Assembly (NCBI GenBank): GCA_029962745.1
Contig: CM057165.1
Location: 24,083,202-24,147,201, forward strand
Source: Echinometra lucunter
Lineage: Eukaryota; Echinodermata; Echinoidea; Camarodonta; Echinometridae
Direction: 5' to 3'
Length of the DNA: 64,000 nucleotides
In this document: piece by piece, positions 11,209 to 22,899 of the stretch
How the letters are laid out: every line of letters begins with the position of its first letter
How positions within the stretch are numbered: position 1 is the first letter of the stretch
The notes under the pieces: model-generated
What the model saw: the letters and a program-made list of their open reading frames with translations, nothing else
The model's database searches: none
What the model was told of the DNA's origin: nothing
Position numbers and translations under genes: made by a program

Positions 11209-12689
11209 GTTGCTTAACTCATTAGGAGGATCAAGGTCCCCCCCCCCCCAAAAAAAAGAAGTACATCTGAAAAAAATCATGTCATCCCTTGAAATTGATT
11301 TTGTGCAGATTCAAATGACAATCACCGACGCCATATTCCAGAGGAATATCTTAATGCCAAGAAATGATAATTTTCCTCTTTCACCCATGGCATGCAAGAG
11401 AGCCTGGTGAGAACTGAGGGGATTCCCGTAATCACATTCTCCCAAGAAAACAAAGAAAAAAAAACTGTTTGTTCTTTTTGCAGAAGGTTAAAAAAAAATT
11501 GGCTATCATTCTTTCATGTTCATTGATATCACACCATAATTTTCAAAATATTGTCAGAATTACTGGTGGTTCACTTTCTTGCAAAACATAATAGGCGTGA
11601 TATTAACGAGAAACCTTTTGTCCAAATATCTGGGTGCTCCCTTTTTCTTCTTGGGGGTTTTTCTTCTTCAAATTTGTGTTAAAGAGGTGTTATCTACCCG
11701 TGCTTCAGGATTCTTAATTGGAAAGCTTTTTCAGATTAGAAACATTTGCAAAAAGACAGTCTGGCTGAAGTTTAAGGTTTGCCTGCCAAAGAACCAGTGG
11801 AAACCTAAAGAATGACAAGTTTCTAAAGAAATGCAAATCAGAGACAAAGAGCATGAAAGATGAAATCCAAAATCAATATTAATGTGTAAAGATTTGACTT
11901 TGCTTTTCTTACAAATATTGGTCTTTGGTCGAAAATTGGTGGAAGATGCCTGCAGCACTCCAGATAAACAAACATTCTCTTTGTGCTTTCTGATGATCTC
12001 ATTTTATTCTTGATTACGATTTATGACTGCCATCTTGTTTCATTTCTGTGAAGTTCATAAGACTCTTTGTTAAGGTGTAAATTCAATCAGCATGAGATTT
12101 TTAAACTGATAGAGCTACTAAGAGAGTTGACAAAGCCATTTAACTCAAACCCTGCCTATTAAGCTTTACAAGAAAGTGAACTTGCTGGGATTCTGCACAA
12201 TATTTGAAAACATTGGAATTCAGTGATGCGTGACTCTAGAGACCTAAACAAGGTGCCACTTTGAAGCAAATAAATAACCCTTTTGTGTGATATAGAATTC
12301 AATACCAGTAATACATAATCCATTCACAGGAACTTTTCAAAGTTGGGTTTCTTTCCTACTCTTTTTTTAGAACACCCAGTATATCCGAATCATAATACAC
12401 ATTTTTCTTTACGGTATTAATAATGTTAAGCACTGCAATTAAAAGTGCTATAAGCATTTTCCTTATGTAACGGAATCTCCTTGTTCTGTTTTAACCTGTT
12501 TGTTATTAAGACACTGTATATACTCACCTGTTGTAAATATGAATTATGAAGTTTGTATATTTCGTCACTAAGAATGTCATTATCAGTAGTGTTTTGGAGA
12601 ATTTTTTTGTATATGCTATTGTACAGAAGAAATAAAGTCAATCGATACATCAGTGCTTCTGAACTTTGAATTCTATCAATATACCACGA
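11209..12689. other. GPCR 3' flank, no further gene seen
   Basis: The sequence is AT-rich with short C and A runs. Part is probably 3' UTR of the GPCR. No ORF with protein-like composition and no repeat family was recognised. Confidence 0.4.
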
Positions 12690-13290
12690 TCGAACTGTGG
12701 CACAGTGGTGAAGGCTCTTGCCTCTCACACGAGAAGTCCTGGGTTCGATCCTCGCCCAGTGCTTGCATCCTTGGACATTTTTTTTTTTTTAGGTTTTGTT
12801 TGTTTTTTTGCTAACATGTGTTCCCCTCGACCCAGGTGTACTAAATGGGTACCAGGTATTGCTGGGGTGATTATAATTGCAATGCATACTACGAAAAAAA
12901 AAAATTTGCACCCTTCAAATGCAGCACTGGGAGCTGCTTTTAGGGTGTAACTTTGCACCTTTACGAGCTTTTTGCACCTTGAAAGGTGCAGTTAGCTACA
13001 TGTTGCACCCTTTTAGAGAAGTTACAAATTTGCACCCTTTTTGTACGCAAAAAATCTGCACCCTAAAAGGTGTAAAGTTTTAGGGTGCAAACGGACATTC
13101 TCGGGTGCAAACAAGAATAAAAAGGTGCATTTTTGCACCTTTTTCGTACAGGGTGCAAGATTGCACCCAAAAGGTGCTGCCAGTGTTGCATTTAGGGTGC
13201 AAACTTGCACCTTTTTTTCTTAGTGTGTGCCCGCAGGAAGAGCAGTAGTAATACTGATATCGCTATACCCTAGATAGATAAAACCGAATT
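12690..13290 (+). mobile_element. tRNA-derived SINE split by a younger element
   Basis: The head has box A TGGCACAGTGG and box B GGGTTCGATCC (about 12693-12760). The body includes the common SINE phrase ACCCAGGTGTACTAAATGGG. It is interrupted at about 12888 by the inverted-repeat element ending at 13224. SINE-like sequence appears to resume after it and fades into an AT-rich tail. The tail boundary is approximate. Confidence 0.6.
12888..13224. mobile_element. Inverted-repeat element full of TTTGCACC/GGTGCAAA motifs
   Basis: The ends match when read inward: ACTACGAAAAAAA on the left and ACTAAGAAAAAAA on the right. Both then give TTTGCACCC..AAATGCARCACTGG. The 337-bp interior is packed with GTGCAAA or TTTGCAC hexamers on both strands. 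ACTA-type ends hint at an EnSpm/CACTA relative, but no target duplication was resolved because it landed in low-complexity SINE sequence. Confidence 0.65.
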
Positions 13291-15810
13291 ATTAATATTG
13301 TCATTATCAAAAGAACTCACACAAGTAGATATTCAAGACCAACTCGAAATGTGACGCACTTTTTCTATTTGAGAAATGACTGGCAAAGATATCATTTAAC
13401 AACACCTGTATTCGTTGTGATTATTGATTTACAAAGCCTGATTTGTAAACCACTAAAAACAATGACGCCAACAACGAAATCCCTGGTTATGTGGCATTTC
13501 TTTAATAGCCTATATAGGCTTGCTACTTATTTGTTGCAAATTTGCGACGAGCGTATGGAATCGCTCAAATATCATTTCCCTTCCTCCCTGCTTTCCCTAT
13601 GTTCTTATTTCAAATTCAATATTCTATATTCAGTCACCTAGTAAGATGTGCGAACATGTTAATAACATTACATAAACTTATTGATGAAAGCTAAGGCTTC
13701 ACAATGAATGCATCCGACGTGTATACTAAGGTAAATATAGTAATAAATCAGATCGACAATAAGAGGGATACATGTAGAATAAGAAAGTAGGCTGGTGGGT
13801 GGACCTTCTGGTATTCTTGATGGAGTAATCTATACCCGGATATCAAACAATCCTTTAAAAAAAGAGATTAATAAATAACAATAAAAAAGAGGGTATTGTG
13901 TTCAAGTTCAGGTTTTATTTCCAACATAACACGAGACATAAAATTTCTTTTTTTCCCCCTTTTTTAAAAACAAAAATACCGTAAATTAACATACATCACT
14001 TTTTTCTCTCTTTTTTAACATCAAAACAAAATAGATGTCTGCTCGACACAATGTATTATTCGTGCTACATGTACCACCCTTTCTCCCTTCCCCTCCCCTA
14101 ACTCCAAACTTTCCAAAGCTACATTTAAAAAAAATCTCTCAATAAGAGCCGACCTTGAGGGTCTATATCATTATCACTGCAATCATCATGACATGAGATC
14201 GGTTGAAGGCAATTCACTGAATGGTTAAAAAGATAACATCTTTTTATGCTATAGAATCAATCAATCAAAGCCATTCACCAAGGATGTAGCTTTTAAAAAT
14301 TTGAATCAATACTTGAGAAAAATCTTAAACCAAAATTTCATGATCTTTGTTTCGTGTGATGATGAAAATTTATATTGATCCAGTAAATTTCCAATGTTTT
14401 CTTGACAACAAATCCATGAAATTTCGGCGATGTGGAAGTAAATAGTCATAATTTTCCACTTGGTTTTACAACTCATTACGTTGCGATAAAACACTAATTC
14501 CATAACACGTAGTGATTAAAGAACAAATACAACTGCAGATGAAACGATAATTAATAGAAATAATCTAACAACGAGTCTAGGTCATTTGAAGCTAGACCGT
14601 TAAACAAACATTCATATCATTGATACGAGAAAGATATCAGAAGTATGTATGCCTTATGCTATCTTCCCTTTTTATAATAACGGCGGAGGGAAAAAAGCAT
14701 ATCATGTAAAGAGAGCACGCGTTTCAATACTGTTTAATTCTAGTTTCAAGTTTTGTCTGATTTGAATCCACATTACTTATAAAGTTGAAGTGTTTGTTTA
14801 TGGTTACGTACATGGCAGAAATTTTATTTGCTCCATACAGCACAAAATAACAGTAGCATGTGCAATCTTTTCTTTTCAATTAAGAAGCAAATGTCACGTG
14901 CAGTTTCAAACTTCAATTGCCGATTGTCAGATCCCATTGCAGATAATTAACACACCAATAATTAATACGTTTTCTGGTAATGTTATCAAAGATTATTTTC
15001 GTTTTTCAGCTTGTCATGTACTCTTTAAATGCTTATCACAAATGTTATTGACATCAAAGGTGACAAAGTCTGATGTAAATGATAGTTAATTATTTGCAAT
15101 GTACTTTTTTTCATCTTCGGATAATAGAACTTCCCGAAGGTGGTGGTAAAGGATTCCTATATATAATTCAAAACTTGCTAACAGCAGCGACAAATTACAA
15201 TCACTCTTGCTATCAAACTGTGTAAAGATAACAATTTCCATTCAGCATGCCATCTAGTGTTGGCATTGTTAATGACATCAAGAAGGACCAAGTCTAATAC
15301 AATAACAATGACTCCCCTCCAATTTTCATCAAGCCTCTTTGAAAAAAAAAATCTCTTGATATTTGAAATTTCCGACTGAGATATCGCAGTATGATTTAAT
15401 ATCTGTCTTCCTATCGAATTATTTTTGTTTTAATCCCAACAATATGATTAATATCTGTCTTCCTTTCGAAATAAAAACAAAAAATCCAGCAAAACCAAAG
15501 TACCCCATCCTCTCTCTCTCTGTCACACACACACAAACACACACACACACCCGCACACACGCCCCCCCCCCCCCCACACGGCGCACGCGCACACAATGTA
15601 TGTATGCATTATTTTTCAACATTCACCATTTCTCTCAAAATCTTCCTTATACTATTAATCCTTTTTCTGCTCACCTTTTTCTGCTCACCTTCTCTCTTTA
15701 CCCTTATGAATCTACCCTCCTTTCTTGTCCTCCCCTCTTCTCTTTCTCTCTTTCTTCTTCTGTCTCTCTCTCCTGTATATATTTCTACCCTCTGTCTCCC
15801 TTTTTTTTTT
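13291..15810. other. AT-rich intergenic stretch, no gene seen
   Basis: No protein-like ORF, tRNA or clear repeat was recognised. A CA-repeat and C-run cluster lies at 15525-15595, followed by a pyrimidine-rich tract to 15810. Confidence 0.4.
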
Positions 15811-15992
15811 AAACACATGCACACGTTGGTATCAATATGCATATAGCACATCACTTTATTTGACAGACGATAAAACAGCAATGTAGATAAAATGCCTTGC
15901 TCAAGGGCATAAGTGCCGTGCCGGGGATCGAACCTCGGACCTTCGCGTCTACATGCAGTCAAGCGCCTTAAACCACTCGACTACGGCACCTC
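15811..15992 (-). mobile_element. tRNA(Leu/Ser)-like SINE, copy 1
   Basis: On the minus strand it opens GGTGCCGTAGTCGAGTGG, with box B GAGGTTCGATCCC, then the body phrase TTATGCCCTTGAGCAAGGCA. It ends near CCAACGTGTGCATGTGTTT. Pyrimidine-rich flanks on both sides (TCTCCCTTTTT and TCTCCTTTTTC) may be the target duplication. The same family occurs at 63345-63556. Confidence 0.8.
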
Positions 15993-16308
15993 TCCTTTTT
16001 CCTGTCTCCCTTTTCCTTTCGTATTGCATTCTCTTCATGTCTCTCAGTTTTCCTTCAATCATTCTACAGTGTTCTATCTCCAATGATTCTCTCTTAAGAA
16101 AGGGCTCATACATAGTACATGCAAGATAAAGACGAAAAAAGTCTAACATAGGCAAGTACATTGATTTGAATCGTGTATTTTATATTGCATTCTGATTTTC
16201 AAAAATGATGTTCAAAGAGCACATTGGAAAAACTTTACGAATTTCAATAAATATCGATGAAAGTGTTTTCAAAACAGATATGGCGCCATACCAATACTGT
16301 GAATCATT

Positions 16309-16360
<52 letters not shown>

Positions 16361-16663
16361 AGTGGGATAAAATGCTATGATTTAAAGAATTTATTTCACA
16401 CGTGACCACAAAAGAAATGATTCGACCTATCGAATCTCATGCATGTTACTTGTGCACTCAGAGGGTATACACTTACAAGTCACGATTGTTCGAATCAACC
16501 TCAATGAACGTTGTGATGCAGTGTGTATCTCCGACAGCTTTATATTTCATGCAAGAAAATCATTCTTCAACTTTCAACAATCAATGTCACTTGTATCTTC
16601 AAGATAACACATATACATGAGCATAAGAAGTAAAATCTCTACGTTATAGGGAAGTCCTGATCA

Positions 16664-16809
16664 GGGGCCCGTTTCATAAAACTTGTTAATGATAAGTTGC
16701 AATAACTGTTATAAGCTACTGAAATCCTTGCATCTGATTGGCTGAGAATAAATTTGTCATAGAAATGTGGCCGTTGTTACTGATAAGAAGTTTTATGAAA
16801 CGGGGCCCC
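16664..16809. mobile_element. 146-bp MITE, GGGGCCCGTTTCATAAAACTT termini
   Basis: Both ends match over about 20 bp except for one extra C on the right. The interior has the core CATCTGATTGGCTGAGAA, shared with 24596 and 56353. No ORF. Confidence 0.8.
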
Positions 16810-17114
16810 GATGGGGCAAGATCCTGTTCTTCCCAGTTTATTGTCATACTCATTTCTTATTCTCGACTCAGCTTTCACAAAAACCTGCTTTCTCTACTAA
16901 CGCTTGCAAAATGAATTACCTTGTTGCATGGGTTGCATGTCTGATTTTGATATGCATTTAATAGTAAATGAACACACGATTTACAGAAGATTATATGGTT
17001 TTTCATAGGTAATGTCCATATTACTGAAATAAAAGTACATGTACATCGTTTGGATGGAGTGTGTATAGCCTACCAAAACGAACATTTTAGCCCAGAGCTT
17101 AAATTAACGGCTGG

Positions 17115-17179
17115 TTTGGAGCCAGAAGGGCGTTAAGTCTGTATAAAATGATACGAGTTAACGCCCTTCTGACTCCAAA
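17115..17179. repeat. Short stem-loop, 21 of 22 bp paired, 21-nt loop
   Basis: Arm 17115-17136 (TTTGGAGCCAGAAGGGCG then TTAA) pairs with arm 17158-17179 with one mismatch. The loop 17137-17157 is AT-rich. It could be the remnant of a small fold-back element or a hairpin RNA precursor. Confidence 0.6.
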
Positions 17180-18333
17180 TGGACGTGATCCACTTTATCA
17201 ACACAAACTGATTAAGTGAAAATTATTTTTCTTTCTGTTTTTATCGTTGTTGCTAATCAGAAGACTATTCATTGAGCATCATCGTTTAAAAAAAGTTGGA
17301 GACAGATATAATATTATTGTTTTCCGAATGGGAGGTATAGATTATACGATAAAGAATCGAAAACATGTGAATAGGTTACGATCTAATATCATTCATTTGA
17401 CTGATATGCTTTGAAATGCTATATGAGGTACCAGGAAGTCTTCTCCAGGTGTTCAATCAAATAAGTACTCTCTGGCTACCCTCTGCGTAGAATGACTTTA
17501 TAATGACATATTTGACTGTGGCATAAGTAAGGGGGCACAGGACAAGTGCCTCCTCCACCTGAATTGACAAGAAAAATGAAAAGGAAGAGAGAGGGAGAGA
17601 GAGAGAGAGAGAAACGAGAGGAGGGAAAAGGAAGAGAAATGAAGACCCCTTTAAGTACCACCCCCCCCCCTTCGGTGATCTTTGTTAATTAGCATTTGAA
17701 GAGTTTGCTTCCAAAAGGCGCTATATCCCTTTTTTTTTGTCAAAGGTGAGCTTTTAACGTCAGTGTTATTCAGTTGGAGTAAGTTGCTATGAATAAAATT
17801 TTGAAGCAAATTTATCCAGAAATACAGAAGAGATGGTGCTCTGTAATTTTGTGCAAACTCTGGACAAAGAAACGTATTTTTCTCTCAAGTTACCAAAATG
17901 GATTTAGCGCCTTTTTAAAAAAAAGCTCTTCATTTTATTCACCGAGCACGACCGGTGTGCACCCTCTCCCTCTCATTCATGTCAGTAACTCCTCCCCTCC
18001 CAGCTGAACTCCGCTATATCACTGCTTTTTAGAAAGAATTAGCGAACGTGATTATGAAATGTTTTATGACACAATGAACTTGTTATAGTATGCTTCATAA
18101 TCATGATACTGGACTGAAAGTAACACTTTTGCTATCTAGAGAAATTTTATCAGTAAGTGTCATGGCTAAACACTGACTACTCCTGTCAAATCCGTGTACA
18201 ACTTTCAATCGTCTCTTCCCGTTTAACATTTTGAGGTGGCTTACACAGATCGCTACTGATAAAAGACGTCTCTATTTCAAGCATCTCATATTGCAGGAAA
18301 ATTTGCGGATGATTATGATCATGTAATACTTAG

Positions 18334-19572
18334 CTAGTAACTGCTTGTACCTTTAGCAAATATTTCAGAAACGGTCAACTCCTTTTCTCTATCAAGTTCA
18401 TTGGGATCCCTCCACCTCAGGTACCTCGCTTGTCGGGCTTGAGAGTAAGAGTGCTCGGCAGTGGGCAACATGTGAACGGTCCTCAACGCACCATCGGGAG
18501 CGTACTTTTCCTGATCGAACACGATTTCAGGGTTTTCGATGATCTCCTTGACGCGCTTTGCGTCGCGACCAAGTACTGCTAGGTTAAGCTCATTTTCTAT
18601 CGATTTCTTAGCGATGCCGTTGTCGCCATCATTGTTGTTGTTTCCGCTGGAATCTTTAGAATCTTTCGTAAGTGCGTATTTGTTCTTTTTCTGGTCGTTT
18701 CGTTCTAAAATGGCGGCTTGGCTCTGCCGTCGGATGACAGTAGGGCGAGGTGGTAGTTGAGTTGGGACCATTTGTTTGCTAGATATTGTAGGTAAAGCAT
18801 CGTCATGTTGCGAAGCCCAGTGATCGTTACCGACACCATTAACCTCAGCAGCGTCTAAGGGAACCAAACGTGTATGCATTGCATTTTGCATATGTCCTTT
18901 ATTTCGCTTGGCAGGAGGGAATGACGCGTTAGGATTAAACAGATAGTCAGACGAAACAGCATCGACATCATCACTTGCTTGAGGTTTGTCCTCGTTTTTC
19001 GACGTCGGGCTAGGAACCTGAGAACGCCCCGGTGATCGAGAGCGAGTAGAAGAGACTGGGGAAAGAGATCGTGTGAACATGTCGACTTTAAGGGACAAGA
19101 GGTTCTTCTTCTGCCCTTCGTTCTTTTTCAGCTCATTAAGTTTAGTTTTGGGGTCTCTAATTTCATCTTTGTGTCGCCTCATGTCCAACTCTCCAGTCAG
19201 TGGAGTTGCCACAAACCCAATCTGCGGTAATTCCCCGTTTATGCTAGAACCCAATTTTGTGCTGATGGTATTTCGTCGTAGATTGTAGGGCGATGTCTCC
19301 CTTTGTGACGATGTCGCTGTCGATGTCCGTAGTCGTGGTCCTCGATGACTCGCTCCTTCTTCATTCGCAGTCGTCACAAAACGACTAGACAAGAGTTTGG
19401 CATTCTTGCCTGCATTAGTCACACCCCTTCTTGCTCCTCCTTTAACGCGTACTCGGTCCAATTCTTCTTGCAATCGCATCTTCTCTCGTCGTATCGTCAT
19501 CAGGTGCATACGTTCCAGATCTCGGCGTGCATCCGATTCTCGGCGAGCTCTCCGCCCGCTCATGGCCGCTCG
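18334..19572 (-). CDS. Exon 2 (final) of the 453-aa unknown gene
   Basis: It encodes residues 42-453 and ends with TAG at 18334-18336. Long coding length without introns, low-complexity Asn/Asp runs (SSGNNNNDGDNG) and a conserved-looking C-terminal block are visible. Confidence 0.82.
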   Translation of the reverse strand, partial: RAAMSGRRARRESDARRDLERMHLMTIRREKMRLQEELDRVRVKGGARRGVTNAGKNAKLLSSRFVTTANEEGASHRGPRLRTSTATSSQRETSPYNLRRNTISTKLGSSINGELPQIGFVATPLTGELDMRRHKDEIRDPKTKLNELKKNEGQKKNLLSLKVDMFTRSLSPVSSTRSRSPGRSQVPSPTSKNEDKPQASDDVDAVSSDYLFNPNASFPPAKRNKGHMQNAMHTRLVPLDAAEVNGVGNDHWASQHDDALPTISSKQMVPTQLPPRPTVIRRQSQAAILERNDQKKNKYALTKDSKDSSGNNNNDGDNGIAKKSIENELNLAVLGRDAKRVKEIIENPEIVFDQEKYAPDGALRTVHMLPTAEHSYSQARQARYLRWRDPNELDREKELTVSEIFAKGTSSY

Positions 19573-20260
19573 CTGACGATAGAAATCATCACCCATTGTA
19601 ATAACCATATCAGAAAACAGCAAGAAAATCAAATAAAAGCTAGTTCTCTAATAAATATGTCCCTTTGCACTAGCATCGTCAATACTGCAAAACATTCATC
19701 GGTTGAGAAAGTTTGTTGTAATGTTTCCTAGAGCATATACTTTCCACAAATCCAAACACCTAATGTTTAAGCGAATCTAATCCGTATTTGAACCTATCCA
19801 AATGAAAAGAACGTTCACAGGTATTTAGAATGAAATTCCACGACAGTTATCTCTCAAGTCCCGCTTCCATATACAATAAACGATGACCTGTTCCACCACT
19901 TGACCACAGCACTCAGCGAATGCAAATCTGTTACTAAGATTAACAGGAGCCTTCACAGAAGAGTCGAATAATGAAGGATCGACTTATGTGTTTCGAAAAT
20001 CAATACTGCCTGCTTCACTGACTTGCTATGGGATTCATTACGCCGAGTCTTTTTCCCTGCTCTATTTTTTTTCACTAGTTCCTCCTAGTAAAAAGAGATT
20101 CTTATAGATGCCGAAGACATGACTATGACTTCCCTACCTTTCCTATAGGTTTCGTATCATTCAAGAGAATGGTCACCGTCGAGTTGTGCTGAGCGTGCGG
20201 CCACGAAGAGTTTGAAGACGCCCTCCTTTTCTCCTTCATTTTCTCGAGAACAAATTCCAT
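18334..20260 (-). CDS. Unrecognised basic Ser-rich protein, two coding exons (453 aa)
   Basis: Exon 1 is 20138-20260 and exon 2 is 18334-19572, both in phase 0. Exon 1 (41 codons) ends AAG|GTAGGG. Exon 2 begins after CTATCGTCAG. I do not recognise the protein. Residues 1-13 are MEFVLEKMKEKRR. Residues 42-85 are a highly charged, probably coiled-coil stretch (RRARRESDARRDLERMHL, RREKMRLQEELDRVRV). The middle is Ser/Arg/Pro-rich with SP and RS dipeptides (SLSPVSSTRSRSPGRS), which suggests regulation by proline-directed kinases. The C terminus (ARYLRWRDPNELDREKEL, then TVSEIFAKG at 441-449) looks ordered and is the best handle for homology. There is no signal peptide or membrane segment, so it is probably cytosolic, cytoskeletal or nuclear. 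An alternative start within an unspliced ORF (ATG at 19594-19596, good context) would give a 420-residue form without exon 1. Confidence 0.75.
20138..20260 (-). CDS. Exon 1 of the 453-aa unknown gene
   Basis: The ATG is at 20258-20260 with G at +4. The 41 codons end at a consensus donor (AAG|GTAGGG, GT at 20136-20137). It encodes MEFVLEKMKEKRRASSNSSW, then PHAQHNSTVTILLNDTKPIG K. Support is the phase match to exon 2 and the donor quality; no transcript evidence was available. Confidence 0.65.
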
Positions 20261-20335
20261 CGATCGCTGCCGCTCTTTTTATGTTTTCTCAAGCAGAAAG
20301 AGCTGTAACAGACGACAGTAATGATGAGTTTGACG

Positions 20336-20343
20336 TGACGTCA
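20336..20343. promoter_or_regulatory. CRE palindrome TGACGTCA upstream of the unknown gene
   Basis: TGACGTGACGTCA at 20331-20343 contains a full CREB/ATF palindrome with an adjacent half site, 76 bp upstream of the predicted ATG. Position and perfection make a promoter role plausible. Confidence 0.55.
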
Positions 20344-21450
20344 TAGGGCTTTTGATTCGGGGTATTGACTTTACTTAAGTTGAGCAGCTTGATCCAAATG
20401 AAGCTTGAAGATCTGCAGACGAAGAGTATACGAAGAGAAGGTTAAAGTCAGAACAATGTGCATAAAATGAGTTGAAAAATAAAGAGGGGACCGCACACAC
20501 AATAGGAGATGGGCAGATGTAAGCATTTTTCTCGCAGGGAAGTGCTTTTGCACTGGAGCCTAATCATGATTAACATTTTTAGACAAGATTGTGCAGAAAA
20601 AAAAATACACACAAATAAGCATCTTATAATTACAACAAAATGTTTTCAGGGCGACGATCCGAAGATTGGGGGGGGGGGGGGGCAAAGCATCAAGTGTGAT
20701 AAGTTATGAGTGATGATACAACTCGTATTGTTGTATTATATTGTATTGTGTGTATCGAACTCTACTGATAGTTTTAATCTGTCACAGATATGACAGAAGG
20801 AAGTTTCGCAACTGCCATTGAAAATGGGATAGATTGTAAGTGGATTTGTTTTTTGAAAGCCAATAAAACACATAAAAAAGTGGAATATGTAAACTCATTC
20901 TGACTCAGAATATAATGTACAACATTAACAAAGAACAATCTTTACTTAGAAGCAAGCTAGCGAGAGCATCAAAGCCTATATTAGAGTTGAAACATCAGAA
21001 ATTTGGGCGAGTAGCAGCCTTCTTCACAGGCTATACGCACATTATTTTTATCGACCTTCTCAGTCTGACCCATCCCTCAAGACAAATACTATAATAGGTA
21101 CAATGGGTTGGCGATTCTACCATTTTTGCTAGTATCGATTTTGTACTTAATTGACATAGTAGAAGGGAGAAAAGATCTTGCGAATTTCATTAGTTAGAGG
21201 AGAAAGGAAAAGACACATGCAGCGCATTTGTCAATAGGTATTTGCCCGACAGCGAGGATTCCAGTATTTTATATGTACGGTATTATCCTTTATAATTATG
21301 AGGCTTGTGTGGTAGAATTCTGCACAACCTTTTCCTTACTTTTTTTTTTCAAAATGCTCCCATTTCTTTTATAATGAATGAATGATCATCAAATGAAGAA
21401 CAAAACCAATTTGACTGACTTCAATGAAAAAAAAATGTCTGGTTATGTTA
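20344..21450. other. Intergenic, no gene seen
   Basis: AT-rich sequence with one G run (20669-20682). No recognised element apart from the promoter side of the unknown gene. Confidence 0.35.
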
Positions 21451-21960
21451 AATCCCAAACCCTCAAGTCAAGTAGTTTTTTAATCAGAGCTAAGGCGGAA
21501 TAAAACAGATCAACGAAAATTTGAACGAAATCGGACACGGAATTAGAATGTTATGGCTCTATGAAATTTTCTGTATGACATTTTTTGACACTACCACAGC
21601 TATTGATGACATCATTTTGTGGACAATTACCGTCGATTTAATTTTGCTTAAGATTTGTACATTTTCTTAAGCCAAACTCACGATGTAGGAGTGTTTTCTT
21701 CACAACGGATTTGGGATACAAGGACAATGAAAACATTATGTTCAAGGAAAATAGAAAATATGATAACTTTTGTGTACAAACATATTGAGTGTTGTCCACA
21801 TATTTCGTCACTGGTAGTAAAAAAAACACACACAGACAATTTCATATATAGGCATAACTTTTTTTATTCCTTGTCAGATTTCATTCAAAGTTTCGCTGAT
21901 CTGTTTTATTCAGCCTTAGCTTTGATTTAAAAATTACTTGACTTGAAGGTTTTGGTTTCT
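21451..21960. mobile_element. Large fold-back element with ~150-bp diverged arms
   Basis: The left end (CCTCAAGTCAAGTAGTTTTT, then AGCTAAGGCGGAATAAAACA) is matched in reverse near 21880-21960 (CTTGACTTGAAGG, CTGTTTTATTCAGCCTTAGC). Arm similarity extends inward to about 150 bp with many substitutions, so the element is old. No target duplication was resolved. Confidence 0.6.
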
Positions 21961-22487
21961 TTTCAAGGAGGTGTCACTGAAGATAGAAAGTATAATGAAG
22001 GTGAACAACCACACATTAAACGAATTTCACTTTGAACTAATTAGCAGCTGAAGTTTTAAACTCACACAGACTGATGACAAGGAATGCAATAATCAGGATG
22101 ATAAAATAGAAAGAGGAAGGCTGGCACTGGGAAAGCAGATATGGGGAGACTATATATGTAAATATATACTCTTAAATCTGGAGGGATTTTTTTTTTACTC
22201 AATTTCAATTTAAAAAAAGAACACGTACTAGTTAGCCTTTTTTACTAAAAATTTGAAAAAGTTCAACTTTAACATTTGAAAAAAGTTCAACTTTAACACA
22301 TGAAAAAAGTTAAACTTTTACCGAACCAACACGTATGCTTCTTTTAAAAACTCAAGATGGGACATATTTTATCCAACACTTTTTTTAAATGTAAGCAGCT
22401 GATAAGAGAGGAAAACATAATGAGAACAAGAGTGAGAAAACGAGATAGAGTGAAAAAACAGAGGGGCACAGTAAAAACATAATTTAA

Positions 22488-22895
22488 CCCATTCGTGACA
22501 GGAATTATTTAAAGCCTAATTTGATCAGTTTTTATTCTTCAAATTGGCAACACCAACATTTTTATTTTATCGCTACATTTTCTTTATAAAACGTCATGTA
22601 TCTGAAATGAATATAAATTGACAGAAATTACGATGAGAAGTCAAAAAGTTGCCAATTTGAAGGGGAAAACGGTGATTTTAAACCTTCTATCACATTGCCA
22701 ATTTAAGGATTTTAATGCTTATTTTCCTTTAAAAAATTTTCAGCATCAAACAACGAATATTGACGCAGCTAAAATGGGCACAGTTTGTGTAGAATTTTTT
22801 GCTCTTTCTGCTCATGTCTTTGGTATGATTTTTAGGGCTCTATATCAAAAGTTATTAGTCCAAACCACATAATGTGGACCTCTGTCACGAATGGG
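22488..22895 (+). mobile_element. TTAA-flanked non-autonomous element, copy 1
   Basis: The termini CCCATTCGTGACAG and CTGTCACGAATGGG are perfect inverted repeats. TTAA flanks both ends (22484-22487, 22896-22899). TTAA targets are typical of piggyBac and Kolobok; CCC ends favour piggyBac-like. The 408-bp body holds inverted CAAATTGGCAAC / GTTGCCAATTTG. It is very similar to 40917-41323. Confidence 0.88.
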
Positions 22896-22899
22896 TTAA

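Noticed and set aside
12877..13223. CRISPR-like array from repeated GTGCAAA motifs
   Set aside because: The spacing is irregular, both orientations occur, and the genome is eukaryotic.
22618..22872. Similar ORFs in two TTAA elements (also 41079-41291)
   Set aside because: They are shared by descent of a non-coding element; the frame is not kept in the third copy and no transposase motif is present.
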